Assembly: GCA_031396505.1 (NCBI GenBank)
Contig: JANNKX010000267.1
Location: 1 to 14,690 of the forward strand
Direction of reading: 5' to 3'
Length of the DNA: 14,690 bases
Source of the DNA: JAAFHS01 sp031396505
GTDB lineage: Bacteria > Pseudomonadota > Alphaproteobacteria > Rhodobacterales > Rhodobacteraceae
The notes beneath the pieces were generated by a model. The model had not been told where the DNA came from and did not search any database. It worked only from the letters and a program-made list of their open reading frames with translations. A program made the translations under genes and the position numbers. How positions within the stretch are numbered: position 1 is the stretch's first letter; each line of letters starts with the position of its first letter. Below are positions 6,757-12,199 of this stretch, in pieces.

Positions 6757-7265
6757 CTGTGTTGCACACAGACCGCCTGACGCTGCGGATGCCGCATGCG
6801 GGTGACCTTGCGGCTTGTACGGCGTTCTGGGCGTCGGTACGGTCGCATCTGATAGGCGGGCCGTGGACGGCAGACGAGACGGCACGCGAATTTGGCGGGG
6901 TGCTGGCGCAATGGGCGCGGCATGGGTTCAGCCTGTTCACGGTCACATTGAACGGGTCGGATCAGGGGATCGGTGGCATCGGGCCGTTCTATCCGGATAC
7001 CCACCCCGAACCGGAATTGGGCTGGAGCCTTTGGGATGCGGCCCATGAGGGGACGGGCTACGCGTGCGAGGCCGCCATTGCCGCGCGCGACTGGTTCTTC
7101 GCGACAACGTCCTACCAAACGGCTGTCAGCTATACAGACCCGGGCAACCACCGCTCACACCGGTTATGCCGGCGCATGGGTGCCGCGATCGACCCGGATG
7201 CTGCACACCCTTACGGCGATGAGCCGACGCTGACCTTCCGGCACCATGCGGGGGGTGCGACATGA
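6753..7265 (+). CDS. GNAT-family N-acetyltransferase (RimJ-like), copy 3
   Basis: 170 aa. Seen: LHTDRLTLRMP (4-14); IGGPW (34-38); HPEPELGWSL (84-93); the acetyl-CoA loop EGTGYACEAA (99-108), where Thr replaces the usual Arg/Gln neighbour; and DPGNHRSHRLCRRMGA (129-144). It aligns throughout with copy 2 and so is likely a tandem duplicate. The start overlaps the stop of copy 2 (ATGA) with a G-run SD 6 nt upstream. Its own stop overlaps the ATG of an 18-codon ORF leading to the chorismate mutase gene. The function is an acetyltransferase by family only; the changed loop residue could affect acetyl-CoA binding or may be neutral. Confidence 0.87.
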   Translation: MTVLHTDRLTLRMPHAGDLAACTAFWASVRSHLIGGPWTADETAREFGGVLAQWARHGFSLFTVTLNGSDQGIGGIGPFYPDTHPEPELGWSLWDAAHEGTGYACEAAIAARDWFFATTSYQTAVSYTDPGNHRSHRLCRRMGAAIDPDAAHPYGDEPTLTFRHHAGGAT

Positions 7266-7318
7266 TTGCGCCTGATCCGCAGATTTTTCGCCAGTCCGGC
7301 AAGGGAGAACCCGCATGA
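7262..7318 (+). CDS. 18-codon bridging ORF, possible relic GNAT start or coupling peptide
   Basis: ATG 7262 overlaps the stop of GNAT copy 3 (ATGA), and the TGA at 7316-7318 overlaps the chorismate mutase ATG in the same way. The peptide MIAPDPQIFRQSGKGEPA begins like GNAT copy 2 (MIAPTLQTER), and the preceding G-run plus six bases mirrors the GNAT starts. It may be the stub of a fourth, deleted GNAT gene, a coupling device, or chance; resemblance beyond four residues is weak. Confidence 0.25.
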   Translation: MIAPDPQIFRQSGKGEPA

Positions 7319-7611
7319 GTGACGTCACTGCACGCGCCGAGGCGTTGCTGCGCGAACACCGCGAAAGCATCGACCGGCTGGATGCGATCCTTGTGTACAC
7401 GCTGGCCGAACGGTTCAAACAGACGCAGGCCGTGGGCCGCCTGAAGGCGGAGCATAACCTGCCGCCGTCGGACCCGGCGCGCGAGGCGCGGCAAATGGCG
7501 CGGCTGGACCAGTTGTCGAAAGAGGCGGATCTGGACCCGGATCTGGCCAAGAAATTCCTGACCTTCATCATTTCCGAAGTCATCAGGCATCACGAGAAGC
7601 TTCAGAAATAA
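7315..7611 (+). CDS. Chorismate mutase, AroQ class
   Basis: 98 aa, the size of a stand-alone AroQ-fold mutase. It converts chorismate to prephenate, the branch step to phenylalanine and tyrosine, as an all-helical dimer in the cytoplasm. Seen by alignment with the E. coli P-protein mutase domain as I know it: Arg16, Arg33, Lys44, Asp53, Arg56 and Glu57 match Arg11, Arg28, Lys39, Asp48, Arg51 and Glu52. The E. coli Ser84 and Gln88 positions appear as Val89 and His93 in FIISEVIRHHE, a variation I associate with stand-alone members. A strong SD (AAGGGAG, 7301-7307) lies 7 nt from the ATG, so the gene does not depend only on coupling. It sits between the GNAT run and rpsP, away from other aromatic biosynthesis genes. 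Confidence 0.88.
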   Translation: MSDVTARAEALLREHRESIDRLDAILVYTLAERFKQTQAVGRLKAEHNLPPSDPAREARQMARLDQLSKEADLDPDLAKKFLTFIISEVIRHHEKLQK

Positions 7612-7620
7612 CCAACCCCC

Positions 7621-7636
7621 GTGCGCGGACGCGCAC
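7621..7636 (+). other. Intercistronic hairpin GTGCGC-ggac-GCGCAC before rpsP
   Basis: A perfect 6-bp GC-rich stem with a 4-nt loop lies between the chorismate mutase stop and the rpsP SD (AAGGAGA, 7644-7650). No T-run follows, so it is not an intrinsic terminator. It could be an RNA stability or processing element, or chance in GC-rich DNA. Confidence 0.35.
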
Positions 7637-7658
7637 ACTTCCCAAGGAGACTACTGTT

Positions 7659-8012
7659 ATGTCGATGAAAATCCGTCTGGCCCGTGGTGGGTCCAAAAAA
7701 CGCCCTTACTATTCGATCGTGGCAACCGATAGCCGCATGCCGCGCGATGGCCGCTTTCTGGAAAAGCTGGGCACCTACAACCCGCTTTTGGCCAAGGACG
7801 ACGAGAACCGCGTGAAAATGGACATGGACCGCGTGAACCACTGGCTGAGCCATGGCGCACAGCCGACTGACCGTGTGGCACGTTTCCTTGAGGCGGCAGG
7901 CGCGCGTCCGAAAGCGGTGCGGTCAAACCCGAAGGCGGCCGTTCCGGGCAAACGCATGACGGATATGGCGGCCAAGAAAGCCGCACGCGCGGCGGCCCCT
8001 GCGGAAGAATAA
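7659..8012 (+). CDS. rpsP: 30S ribosomal protein S16
   Basis: 117 aa. S16 binds 16S rRNA in the body of the small subunit and helps its assembly. Seen: the diagnostic start MKIRLARGGSKKRPYYSIV, then DSRMPRDGRFLEKLGTYNPL (24-43) and a helix-rich middle with SHGAQPTDRVARFL. The core ends near residue 80; an Ala/Lys-rich, low-complexity tail to 117 is common in alphaproteobacterial S16. The start ATG at 7659 has a strong SD 8 nt away; a second in-frame ATG (7665) would remove only two residues. Highly expressed codon choice (CGT/CGC, AAA/AAG) contrasts with the GNAT genes. It opens the conserved rpsP-rimM-trmD-rplS order, here interrupted by bluB and two membrane-protein genes. Confidence 0.98.
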   Translation: MSMKIRLARGGSKKRPYYSIVATDSRMPRDGRFLEKLGTYNPLLAKDDENRVKMDMDRVNHWLSHGAQPTDRVARFLEAAGARPKAVRSNPKAAVPGKRMTDMAAKKAARAAAPAEE

Positions 8013-8021
8013 GCCCGGGTC

Positions 8022-8654
8022 ATGACCGGCAGCTTTTCCCAAGGCTTCCGTGACGCATTGGCCGATCTGATGCGGTGGCGGCGCGATGTGCGCCGATTCC
8101 GCACGGATGCGGTTGCGGCAGCGGTTCTGGACCGCTGTCTTTGCGCATTTGGGCTGGCCCCATCGGTGGGCCTGTCCGAGCCATGGCGGATCATCCGGGT
8201 GGAAAGCCCGGACCGACGCAATGCGATGATTGCGAATTATGAGGCCGCCAATGCGGCGGCCCTTGGCACCTACGGCGATGACAAGGCGCGGCTCTATGCC
8301 GGGCTGAAACTGTCGGGCATGCGCGAAGCACCGGTGCATCTGGCGGTATTCTGCGATGATGCAACGGCCAAGGGCGCGGGTCTGGGGGCGGCCACAATGC
8401 CAGAGGCGCGTGCCTATTCGGTGGTGGGTGCCATCACGTTGTTCTGGCTTGCGGCACGGGCCGAGGGGTTGGGTGTGGGCTGGGTGTCGATCCTTGATCC
8501 TGCACGACTGTGTGCCGATCTTGACGTGCCGGATGGATGGGCGTTCATCGGGTATCTGTGCGTTGGCTGGCCCGAGGCCGATCACGACACGCCCGAACTG
8601 GAACGCGCGGGCTGGGAGATGCGTGCACGGGACTTGTGGATGGAGAGCCGCTAA
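8022..8654 (+). CDS. bluB: 5,6-dimethylbenzimidazole synthase BluB
   Basis: 210 aa, close to known BluB lengths. BluB is a flavin-destroying nitroreductase-fold enzyme that uses oxygen to turn reduced FMN into dimethylbenzimidazole, the lower ligand of vitamin B12. Seen: RRDVRRF (20-26), APSVGLSEPW (46-55), LKLSGMREAPVHLAVFCD (95-112), WLAARAEGLGVGWVSI (142-157) and GYLCVGWPE (177-185). Asp22 and Ser156 align with the residues I recall as functionally important in Sinorhizobium BluB (Asp32, Ser167), so it should be active. It starts 9 bp after rpsP with only a weak SD, suggesting expression from the ribosomal transcript. No cobalamin riboswitch or other B12 genes are visible. An ordinary nitroreductase is less likely given the APSVG and GVGWVS motifs. 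Confidence 0.9.
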   Translation: MTGSFSQGFRDALADLMRWRRDVRRFRTDAVAAAVLDRCLCAFGLAPSVGLSEPWRIIRVESPDRRNAMIANYEAANAAALGTYGDDKARLYAGLKLSGMREAPVHLAVFCDDATAKGAGLGAATMPEARAYSVVGAITLFWLAARAEGLGVGWVSILDPARLCADLDVPDGWAFIGYLCVGWPEADHDTPELERAGWEMRARDLWMESR

Positions 8655-8668
8655 ACCATGACCGGACA

Positions 8669-8869
8669 ATGCGCAAAGCAGATCGGCAGGGCGGCATGCT
8701 GGGGATGATTCCGGGCCTTGGGCTGGTGCGCCGCGCGGTGACGCTTGCGCTATGTGCGGGGGCTTTTGGGGCGGGGATGCAGTTTGCGCAGCTGATGCAG
8801 GCGGACAAATGTCTGGATCACGGCGGACGGTGGAACGACAGCGGATACTGCGAAGGGGCAAGGCCATGA
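8669..8869 (+). CDS. Small single-pass membrane protein with C-terminal cysteine pair
   Basis: 66 aa from ATG 8669, or 57 aa from ATG 8696, which has the better SD (AGGG, 8688-8691). Family not recognised with confidence. Seen: one hydrophobic helix (about 20-43 in the longer form, TLALCAGAFGAGMQFA) preceded by Arg-Arg, predicting a cytoplasmic N-terminus, then a short tail with DKCLDHGGRWNDSGYCEG. Two cysteines 14 apart around a GG-x-W motif on the predicted periplasmic side could form a disulfide. The stop overlaps the rimM ATG (ATGA), and the gene follows bluB by 14 bp, so it is part of the operon. Coding reality rests on the clean overlap, the helix and the tail motif. Confidence 0.65.
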   Translation: MRKADRQGGMLGMIPGLGLVRRAVTLALCAGAFGAGMQFAQLMQADKCLDHGGRWNDSGYCEGARP

Positions 8870-9369
8870 CAGACCGGATTTGCGTGGGCGTATTGGCGGG
8901 ATCATTCGGTGTGCAAGGCGAAGTGCGGGTAAAATCCTTCTGCGCCGCGCCGACGGACATTGCGTCTTATGGGCCGCTGTTGACCGAAGATGGCAGCCGG
9001 AGTTTCACATTGAAACTGACCCGGCCGGTGGCGGGGGGGTTCGGCGCGCGGCTGTCGGGTGTTGTGACGAAAGAACAGGCTGATGCGCTGCGGGGCGTCA
9101 ATCTTTACGTGGACCGCGAGAAACTGCCATCCCTGCCGGATGACGAGTTCTATCATGCCGATCTGATCGGGCTGGATGTGCAGGATACCGGGGGCGTTCT
9201 GATTGGCAAAGTGCTGGCCGTGCACAATCACGGGGCGGGTGACCTGCTTGAGATCAAGCCTCATGATGTGAAAGATGCCATACTTTTGCCATTCACTCGC
9301 GCAATCGTTCCGACTGTTGATCTAACGGCACGTCGCATCGTTGTGGACATGCCCGAAGGTCTGGACTGA
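8866..9369 (+). CDS. rimM: 16S rRNA processing/ribosome maturation factor RimM
   Basis: 167 aa, usual length. RimM binds the 30S head and S19 and assists 16S maturation. Seen: the N-terminal RimM domain (VGVLAGSFGVQGEVRVKSF, 7-25) and the C-terminal PRC-barrel with EFYHADLIGLDV (94-105), GAGDLLEI (123-130) and LPFTRAIVPTVD (141-152). The start is taken at ATG 8866 because the family N-terminus begins there and a strong SD (AAGG, 8859-8862, in a longer purine run) precedes it; the frame is open further upstream only as a shadow of the small gene. It is coupled to that gene by ATGA. A hairpin follows 3 nt after its stop. Confidence 0.97.
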   Translation: MTDRICVGVLAGSFGVQGEVRVKSFCAAPTDIASYGPLLTEDGSRSFTLKLTRPVAGGFGARLSGVVTKEQADALRGVNLYVDREKLPSLPDDEFYHADLIGLDVQDTGGVLIGKVLAVHNHGAGDLLEIKPHDVKDAILLPFTRAIVPTVDLTARRIVVDMPEGLD

Positions 9370-9372
9370 CGC

Positions 9373-9398
9373 ACGGACAGGATCACGCCCTTGTCCGT
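9373..9398 (+). other. Hairpin just after rimM
   Basis: ACGGACA (9373-9379) pairs perfectly with TGTCCGT (9392-9398), and a G-T wobble plus one G-C pair extend it to 9 bp with an 8-nt loop. It begins 3 nt after the rimM stop and ends before the SD of the next gene. With no T-run it is more likely an mRNA stability or partial-attenuation element than a terminator. Confidence 0.45.
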
Positions 9399-9416
9399 CT
9401 GTGGGGAAGGGATGTG

Positions 9417-10295
9417 ATGGAAATGCGCGCACGCTTGTTGAAAGGGGCGACGGCCCTTTTGTATTTCGGCCCGTTGCTGGCCGGAATGGGTGGGTATGGC
9501 TGGGCCATGGTGCCTGCGTTTGTGGCGATTTTCGTGTTGAGCCAGATCATTTTGCGCCCACACCTGTGGCCGCATTCGTTGGCCGATCTGCAAAAGGCCG
9601 ACCTTTGGGTCAGCCTTGGCGCACAGGTTGCGGTGCAGGTATTGTTGGTTGCGGTGTCCTTCGGGATTGGTCGGGGTATTGGCGGGGCGGCGGGGACGTT
9701 GCCGGTGCTGTCGCCGTTGCTGCCGCTGGCGGTGTCATTCCTGTCGATCCCGCTGGCGCGGATGCTGTGGGACCCGTGGAAAGGTGATTCGTTCGAGGCG
9801 ATTGCGGCGGCATATGCGCCCGATGTGGACCCGCATGCAGATGAAACAGCGGCTGGTGCCGCCTTGGCCGACCGGTTATTGCAACCTTTGCAGGATATGG
9901 CGGGGCGGACCACCGAGGCAGAGGTTCTGCGACACCTGAAGGCGATGGCGAAACACGCTAGCCCGGCACGGCTGCGGGATGCGCTGATGGTGCGCGCGGT
10001 CAAGGCGGATTCGTCGCAGGCGATCATCATGGCGCTGATCGTGCTGACAACGGACCCTGAAATGATGGATATGCTGGATGAGGGCAGCCCGTCTTTGGTA
10101 ATGCAGGCGCTGCCTGACGATGCGGCGCTTGTCACGCTGTTTGCAACGCGGATGGCGGCGGCGGTGACACAGGATGCCGATCTGGCGACCAATATCCCAT
10201 CGGAGGCGGTTCTGACGCATCGTGCGGAACGGATGGGCGGGGCGGCTGCACAGGCGCTGGCGGCGTTGGTGCCGTTGCGCGCGCAGGCCGCCTAA
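9417..10295 (+). CDS. Multi-spanning membrane protein, unknown function
   Basis: 292 aa from ATG 9417. I do not recognise the family. Seen: about four hydrophobic segments in the first 120 residues (ATALLYFGPLLAGMGGYG; AMVPAFVAIFVLSQIIL; SLGAQVAVQVLLVAVSFGIG; VLSPLLPLAVSFLSIPLA), then an Ala-rich, mainly helical soluble part of about 170 residues with no catalytic motif I can name. A GTG at 9414 is in frame, but the SD AAGG (9407-9410) is 6 nt from ATG 9417 and only 3 from the GTG. It lies between rimM and trmD on the same strand, so is probably co-transcribed. Its last codons and stop form the left arm and loop of the 10284-10309 hairpin. Confidence 0.75.
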   Translation: MEMRARLLKGATALLYFGPLLAGMGGYGWAMVPAFVAIFVLSQIILRPHLWPHSLADLQKADLWVSLGAQVAVQVLLVAVSFGIGRGIGGAAGTLPVLSPLLPLAVSFLSIPLARMLWDPWKGDSFEAIAAAYAPDVDPHADETAAGAALADRLLQPLQDMAGRTTEAEVLRHLKAMAKHASPARLRDALMVRAVKADSSQAIIMALIVLTTDPEMMDMLDEGSPSLVMQALPDDAALVTLFATRMAAAVTQDADLATNIPSEAVLTHRAERMGGAAAQALAALVPLRAQAA

Positions 10296-10326
10296 ATGCG
10301 GGCGGCCTGAACACGGGCGGCCTGAA
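10284..10326 (+). repeat. Inverted arm plus tandem 13-bp direct repeat before trmD
   Basis: CAGGCCGCC (10284-10292, the end of the preceding gene) is complementary to GGCGGCCTG at 10301-10309 and again at 10316-10324. The right-hand copies lie in a 13-bp direct repeat, CGGGCGGCCTGAA, at 10299-10311 and 10314-10326. Two mutually exclusive 9-bp hairpins can form, the first with the stop codon in its loop. No T-run follows either. Confidence 0.65.
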
Positions 10327-10332
10327 AACCGG

Positions 10333-10361
10333 TTCCCCCGTCGCTGTGGGCGCGGTATAGA
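10333..10361 (+). promoter_or_regulatory. trmD: Candidate trmD promoter, possibly giving a leaderless mRNA
   Basis: TATAGA (10356-10361) lies 8 nt before the trmD ATG, with TTCCCC (10333-10338) 17 nt further upstream. The -35 match is poor. The same bases form a small dyad, GCGGT-atag-ACCGC (10352-10365). There is no SD before the ATG, so transcription starting near 10368-10370 would give a leaderless message. This is speculative. Confidence 0.3.
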
Positions 10362-10369
10362 CCGCAGCC

Positions 10370-11179
10370 ATGAATGATGCGCGCAAAGCCCCGTCGAAAT
10401 CACATGGCCGCCTGTCAATGGCGGCCAGCCACGTTCCGCGCGACCTGATGGCGGAAGCGCGTTTGGTCAAGGGCGCATGGCGCGCACGCATCATCACGCT
10501 GCTGCCGGATGCCTTTCCGGGCATGCTGGGGCAAAGCCTGACGGGGCGCGCCTTGGACATGGGGCTGTGGTCGTTGGACACCATTGATCTGCGCGGCTTT
10601 GGTCTTGGCAAGCATCGCAATGTGGATGACACGCCTGCGGGGGGTGGCGCGGGCATGGTGCTGCGCGCGGATGTGGTGGATGCGGCGTTACAGGCGGCGG
10701 ATGCAGGCCTGCCGCGCACGCAGTGGCCGGTGGTGTTTCTGTCGCCGCGCGGGCGCCCGTTCGATCAGGCGATGGCGCGGCGGTTTGCGGGTTGTGACGG
10801 CCTGACACTGCTGTGTGGGCGGTTTGAAGGGGTGGATCAGCGGGTGCTGGATCATCACGGGGTTGAAGAGGTGTCGTTGGGCGATTTCGTCCTGACGGGT
10901 GGCGAGATTGCGGCGCAGGCCCTGCTGGACGCGACGGTGCGGTTGTTGCCGGGGGTCTTGGGCAACGCGGAATCAACGGTTGAGGAAAGCTTTTCCGAAG
11001 GGCTGCTGGAGCATCCGCAGTATACGCGGCCCGTGGAGTGGGAAGGCCGCGCTATCCCGGATGTGCTGCAATCGGGGAACCACGGCGCAATTGCGAAATG
11101 GCGCCGTGCCGAGGCAGAAGCAGTGACAAAAGCCCGCCGTCCGGATTTGTGGGACGCTTATGTGCAATCCAAGCGCTGA
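10370..11179 (+). CDS. trmD: tRNA (guanine-37-N1)-methyltransferase TrmD
   Basis: 269 aa. TrmD methylates G37 next to the anticodon using S-adenosylmethionine, preventing frameshifts; it is a trefoil-knot SPOUT dimer. Seen: ARIITLLPDAFPGMLG (39-54); the binding stretch DDTPAGGGAGMVLR (86-99); LLCGRFEGVDQRV (147-159); SLGDFVLTGGE (169-179), where Asp172 aligns with the known catalytic Asp; and LQSGNHGAIAKWR (233-245). About 37 residues precede the usual TrmD start and contain SHGR; I recall such extensions in Rhodobacterales TrmD, so the long start is kept. Later ATGs (10418, 10448) have no better SD. None of the starts has a clear SD. It belongs to the rpsP-rimM-trmD-rplS cluster. Confidence 0.96.
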   Translation: MNDARKAPSKSHGRLSMAASHVPRDLMAEARLVKGAWRARIITLLPDAFPGMLGQSLTGRALDMGLWSLDTIDLRGFGLGKHRNVDDTPAGGGAGMVLRADVVDAALQAADAGLPRTQWPVVFLSPRGRPFDQAMARRFAGCDGLTLLCGRFEGVDQRVLDHHGVEEVSLGDFVLTGGEIAAQALLDATVRLLPGVLGNAESTVEESFSEGLLEHPQYTRPVEWEGRAIPDVLQSGNHGAIAKWRRAEAEAVTKARRPDLWDAYVQSKR

Positions 11180-11195
11180 TTGCCCCGCGCGCCCC

Positions 11196-11224
11196 TTGAC
11201 CCATGTGCAAGCCCCCCCTATACG
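11196..11224 (+). promoter_or_regulatory. rplS: rplS promoter
   Basis: TTGACC (11196-11201, five of six consensus bases) and TATACG (11219-11224, four of six) are separated by exactly 17 nt and lie 16 nt after the trmD stop. Transcription would start near 11231, giving rplS-rpmE their own transcript in addition to read-through from trmD. Confidence 0.65.
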
Positions 11225-11230
11225 CCGCCT

Positions 11231-11440
11231 GTCCGGGGACTTGCTGTCCATCGGGCCTGATTCCTTTTGGCCTTTGCGCCAGCCTTCTTCGACAGGCGTT
11301 GCCCGAAAGGAACAGTTCAGAACAGCATGTGCCATCTCTGGCGGGCTGACCACCACGCGGTCGGGACCCGGTTGAAGACCAAGAGCGCTGGTGCGGCATC
11401 ACGTCGGGGGAAAACCCTGAGCAAATGAAAGGACCAGGGC
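11231..11440 (+). promoter_or_regulatory. Long rplS leader with competing hairpins at the SD
   Basis: About 210 nt lie between the inferred transcription start and the rplS ATG. Seen: CTGACC (11346-11351) pairs with GGTCGG (11359-11364) around a 7-nt loop. TCGGGG (11404-11409) pairs with CCCTGA (11415-11420) around GAAAA. The same CCCTG (11415-11419) can instead pair with CAGGG (11435-11439), placing the SD AAAGGA (11428-11433) in a 15-nt loop. A 33-codon ORF runs through this part. Ribosomal protein genes are often controlled by leader binding of their product; whether L19 does so here is inference. No known leader family was recognised. Confidence 0.45.
11327..11428 (+). CDS. Candidate 33-codon upstream ORF in the rplS leader
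   Basis: ATG 11327 opens a frame of 33 codons, starting MCHLWRADHH and ending in a basic stretch (RLKTKSAGAASRRGKTLSK), with TGA at 11426-11428. The stop touches the rplS SD, and the rplS ATG is 12 nt further on, a geometry suited to reinitiation. Third positions are about 73% G or C against about 60% at the others, mildly coding-like. The nearest SD-like bases (AAAGGA, 11306-11311) are 15 nt from the ATG, too far for efficient initiation, so translation is uncertain. Confidence 0.3.
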   Translation: MCHLWRADHHAVGTRLKTKSAGAASRRGKTLSK

Positions 11441-11818
11441 ATGAACCTGATCGCACAGATTGAAGCGGAGCAGATTGCCTCGCTTGGGAAAAAGATCCCG
11501 GACTTCCGGGCGGGCGACACGATCCGTGTCGGCTATAAGGTGACCGAAGGCACGCGCAGCCGCGTGCAGGCCTATGAAGGCGTGTGCATCGGCCGCAAGG
11601 GCGGGATGACCATCAGCGCGTCGTTCACCGTGCGCAAGATTTCGTTCGGCGAAGGTGTGGAGCGGGTGTTCCCGCTGTATTCCACCAACATCGACAGCAT
11701 TGATGTGGTGCGTCGCGGCAAGGTGCGCCGGGCCAAGCTGTATTACCTGCGTGATCGCCGTGGCAAATCGGCCCGCATCCAGGAAGATACGACCTACAAA
11801 GCAAAAGCTGCGGAATAA
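11441..11818 (+). CDS. rplS: 50S ribosomal protein L19
   Basis: 125 aa, slightly longer than the E. coli protein. L19 sits at the subunit interface and bridges 23S and 16S rRNA. Seen: an N-terminal helix MNLIAQIEAEQIASL, then DFRAGDTIRVGYKV, RVQAYEGVCIGRKG (41-54), TVRKISFGEGVERVFPLYS (63-81) and the hallmark RRAKLYYLRDRRGKSARI (96-113). The short C-terminal tail DTTYKAKAAE is an ordinary extension. The SD AAAGGA (11428-11433) is 7 nt from the ATG. It is preceded by its own promoter and a long leader. The stop TAA overlaps the rpmE SD. Confidence 0.98.
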   Translation: MNLIAQIEAEQIASLGKKIPDFRAGDTIRVGYKVTEGTRSRVQAYEGVCIGRKGGMTISASFTVRKISFGEGVERVFPLYSTNIDSIDVVRRGKVRRAKLYYLRDRRGKSARIQEDTTYKAKAAE

Positions 11819-11829
11819 GGAGCGGGACC

Positions 11830-12051
11830 ATGAAAGCAGAAATTCACCCCGACTATCACACGATCAACGTCAAGATGACGGATGGCACCGTGTTCCAGAC
11901 GAAAACCACGTGGGGCAAGGAAGGCGACCAGATGGCGCTGGACATTGACCCGTTGGCGCACCCGGCCTGGACGGGTGGCAATGCCAAGCTGATGGACACG
12001 GGCGGTCGCGTGTCGAAGTTCAAGAACAAATACGCAGGTCTGGGATTCTGA
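11830..12051 (+). CDS. rpmE: 50S ribosomal protein L31 (zinc-free form)
   Basis: 73 aa. L31 lies at the central protuberance and forms a bridge to the 30S head. Seen: MKAEIHPDYHTINVKMTDGT, then TTWGKEGDQMALDIDP and HPAWTGG (44-50), typical of alphaproteobacterial L31. There is no cysteine at all, so this is the C-minus form without the zinc ribbon; zinc-responsive control of the kind known for paired L31 genes is therefore not expected from this copy. The SD AAGGAG (11817-11822) overlaps the rplS TAA and is 7 nt from the ATG, so the two genes are translated in step. It is the last gene of the transcript and is followed by a strong terminator. Confidence 0.97.
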   Translation: MKAEIHPDYHTINVKMTDGTVFQTKTTWGKEGDQMALDIDPLAHPAWTGGNAKLMDTGGRVSKFKNKYAGLGF

Positions 12052-12080
12052 TCGCCGCCTAGCGGACTGTGGATCACAGG

Positions 12081-12107
12081 AGGGGTGCGGGAAACCGCAC
12101 CCCTTTT
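12081..12107 (+). terminator. Intrinsic terminator after rpmE
   Basis: AGGGGTGCGG (12081-12090) pairs perfectly with CCGCACCCCT (12095-12104) around a GAAA tetraloop and is followed directly by TTT. A 10-bp GC-rich stem with a stable loop and U-tract is a textbook Rho-independent terminator, 29 nt after the rpmE stop. It ends the ribosomal operon and separates it from mipZ. Confidence 0.92.
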
Positions 12108-12125
12108 GCGTGGTAACCGGGGTGC

Positions 12126-12154
12126 TTTCCAAGGGTGTTGGCCTTGCCTATAGA
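12126..12154 (+). promoter_or_regulatory. mipZ: Candidate mipZ promoter
   Basis: TTTCCA (12126-12131) and TATAGA (12149-12154), each four of six consensus bases, are 17 nt apart just after the rpmE terminator. Transcription would start near 12161, about 40 nt before the TTG start of mipZ. Confidence 0.4.
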
Positions 12155-12199
12155 GAAAGCGCGCGGTGATCGGCGCGGTTTCGCTGACGGGGGTCTGGT

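Noticed and set aside
7621..7636. Hairpin before rpsP as an intrinsic terminator
   Set aside because: No U-tract follows; the stem is only 6 bp and the spacing fits continued transcription into rpsP.
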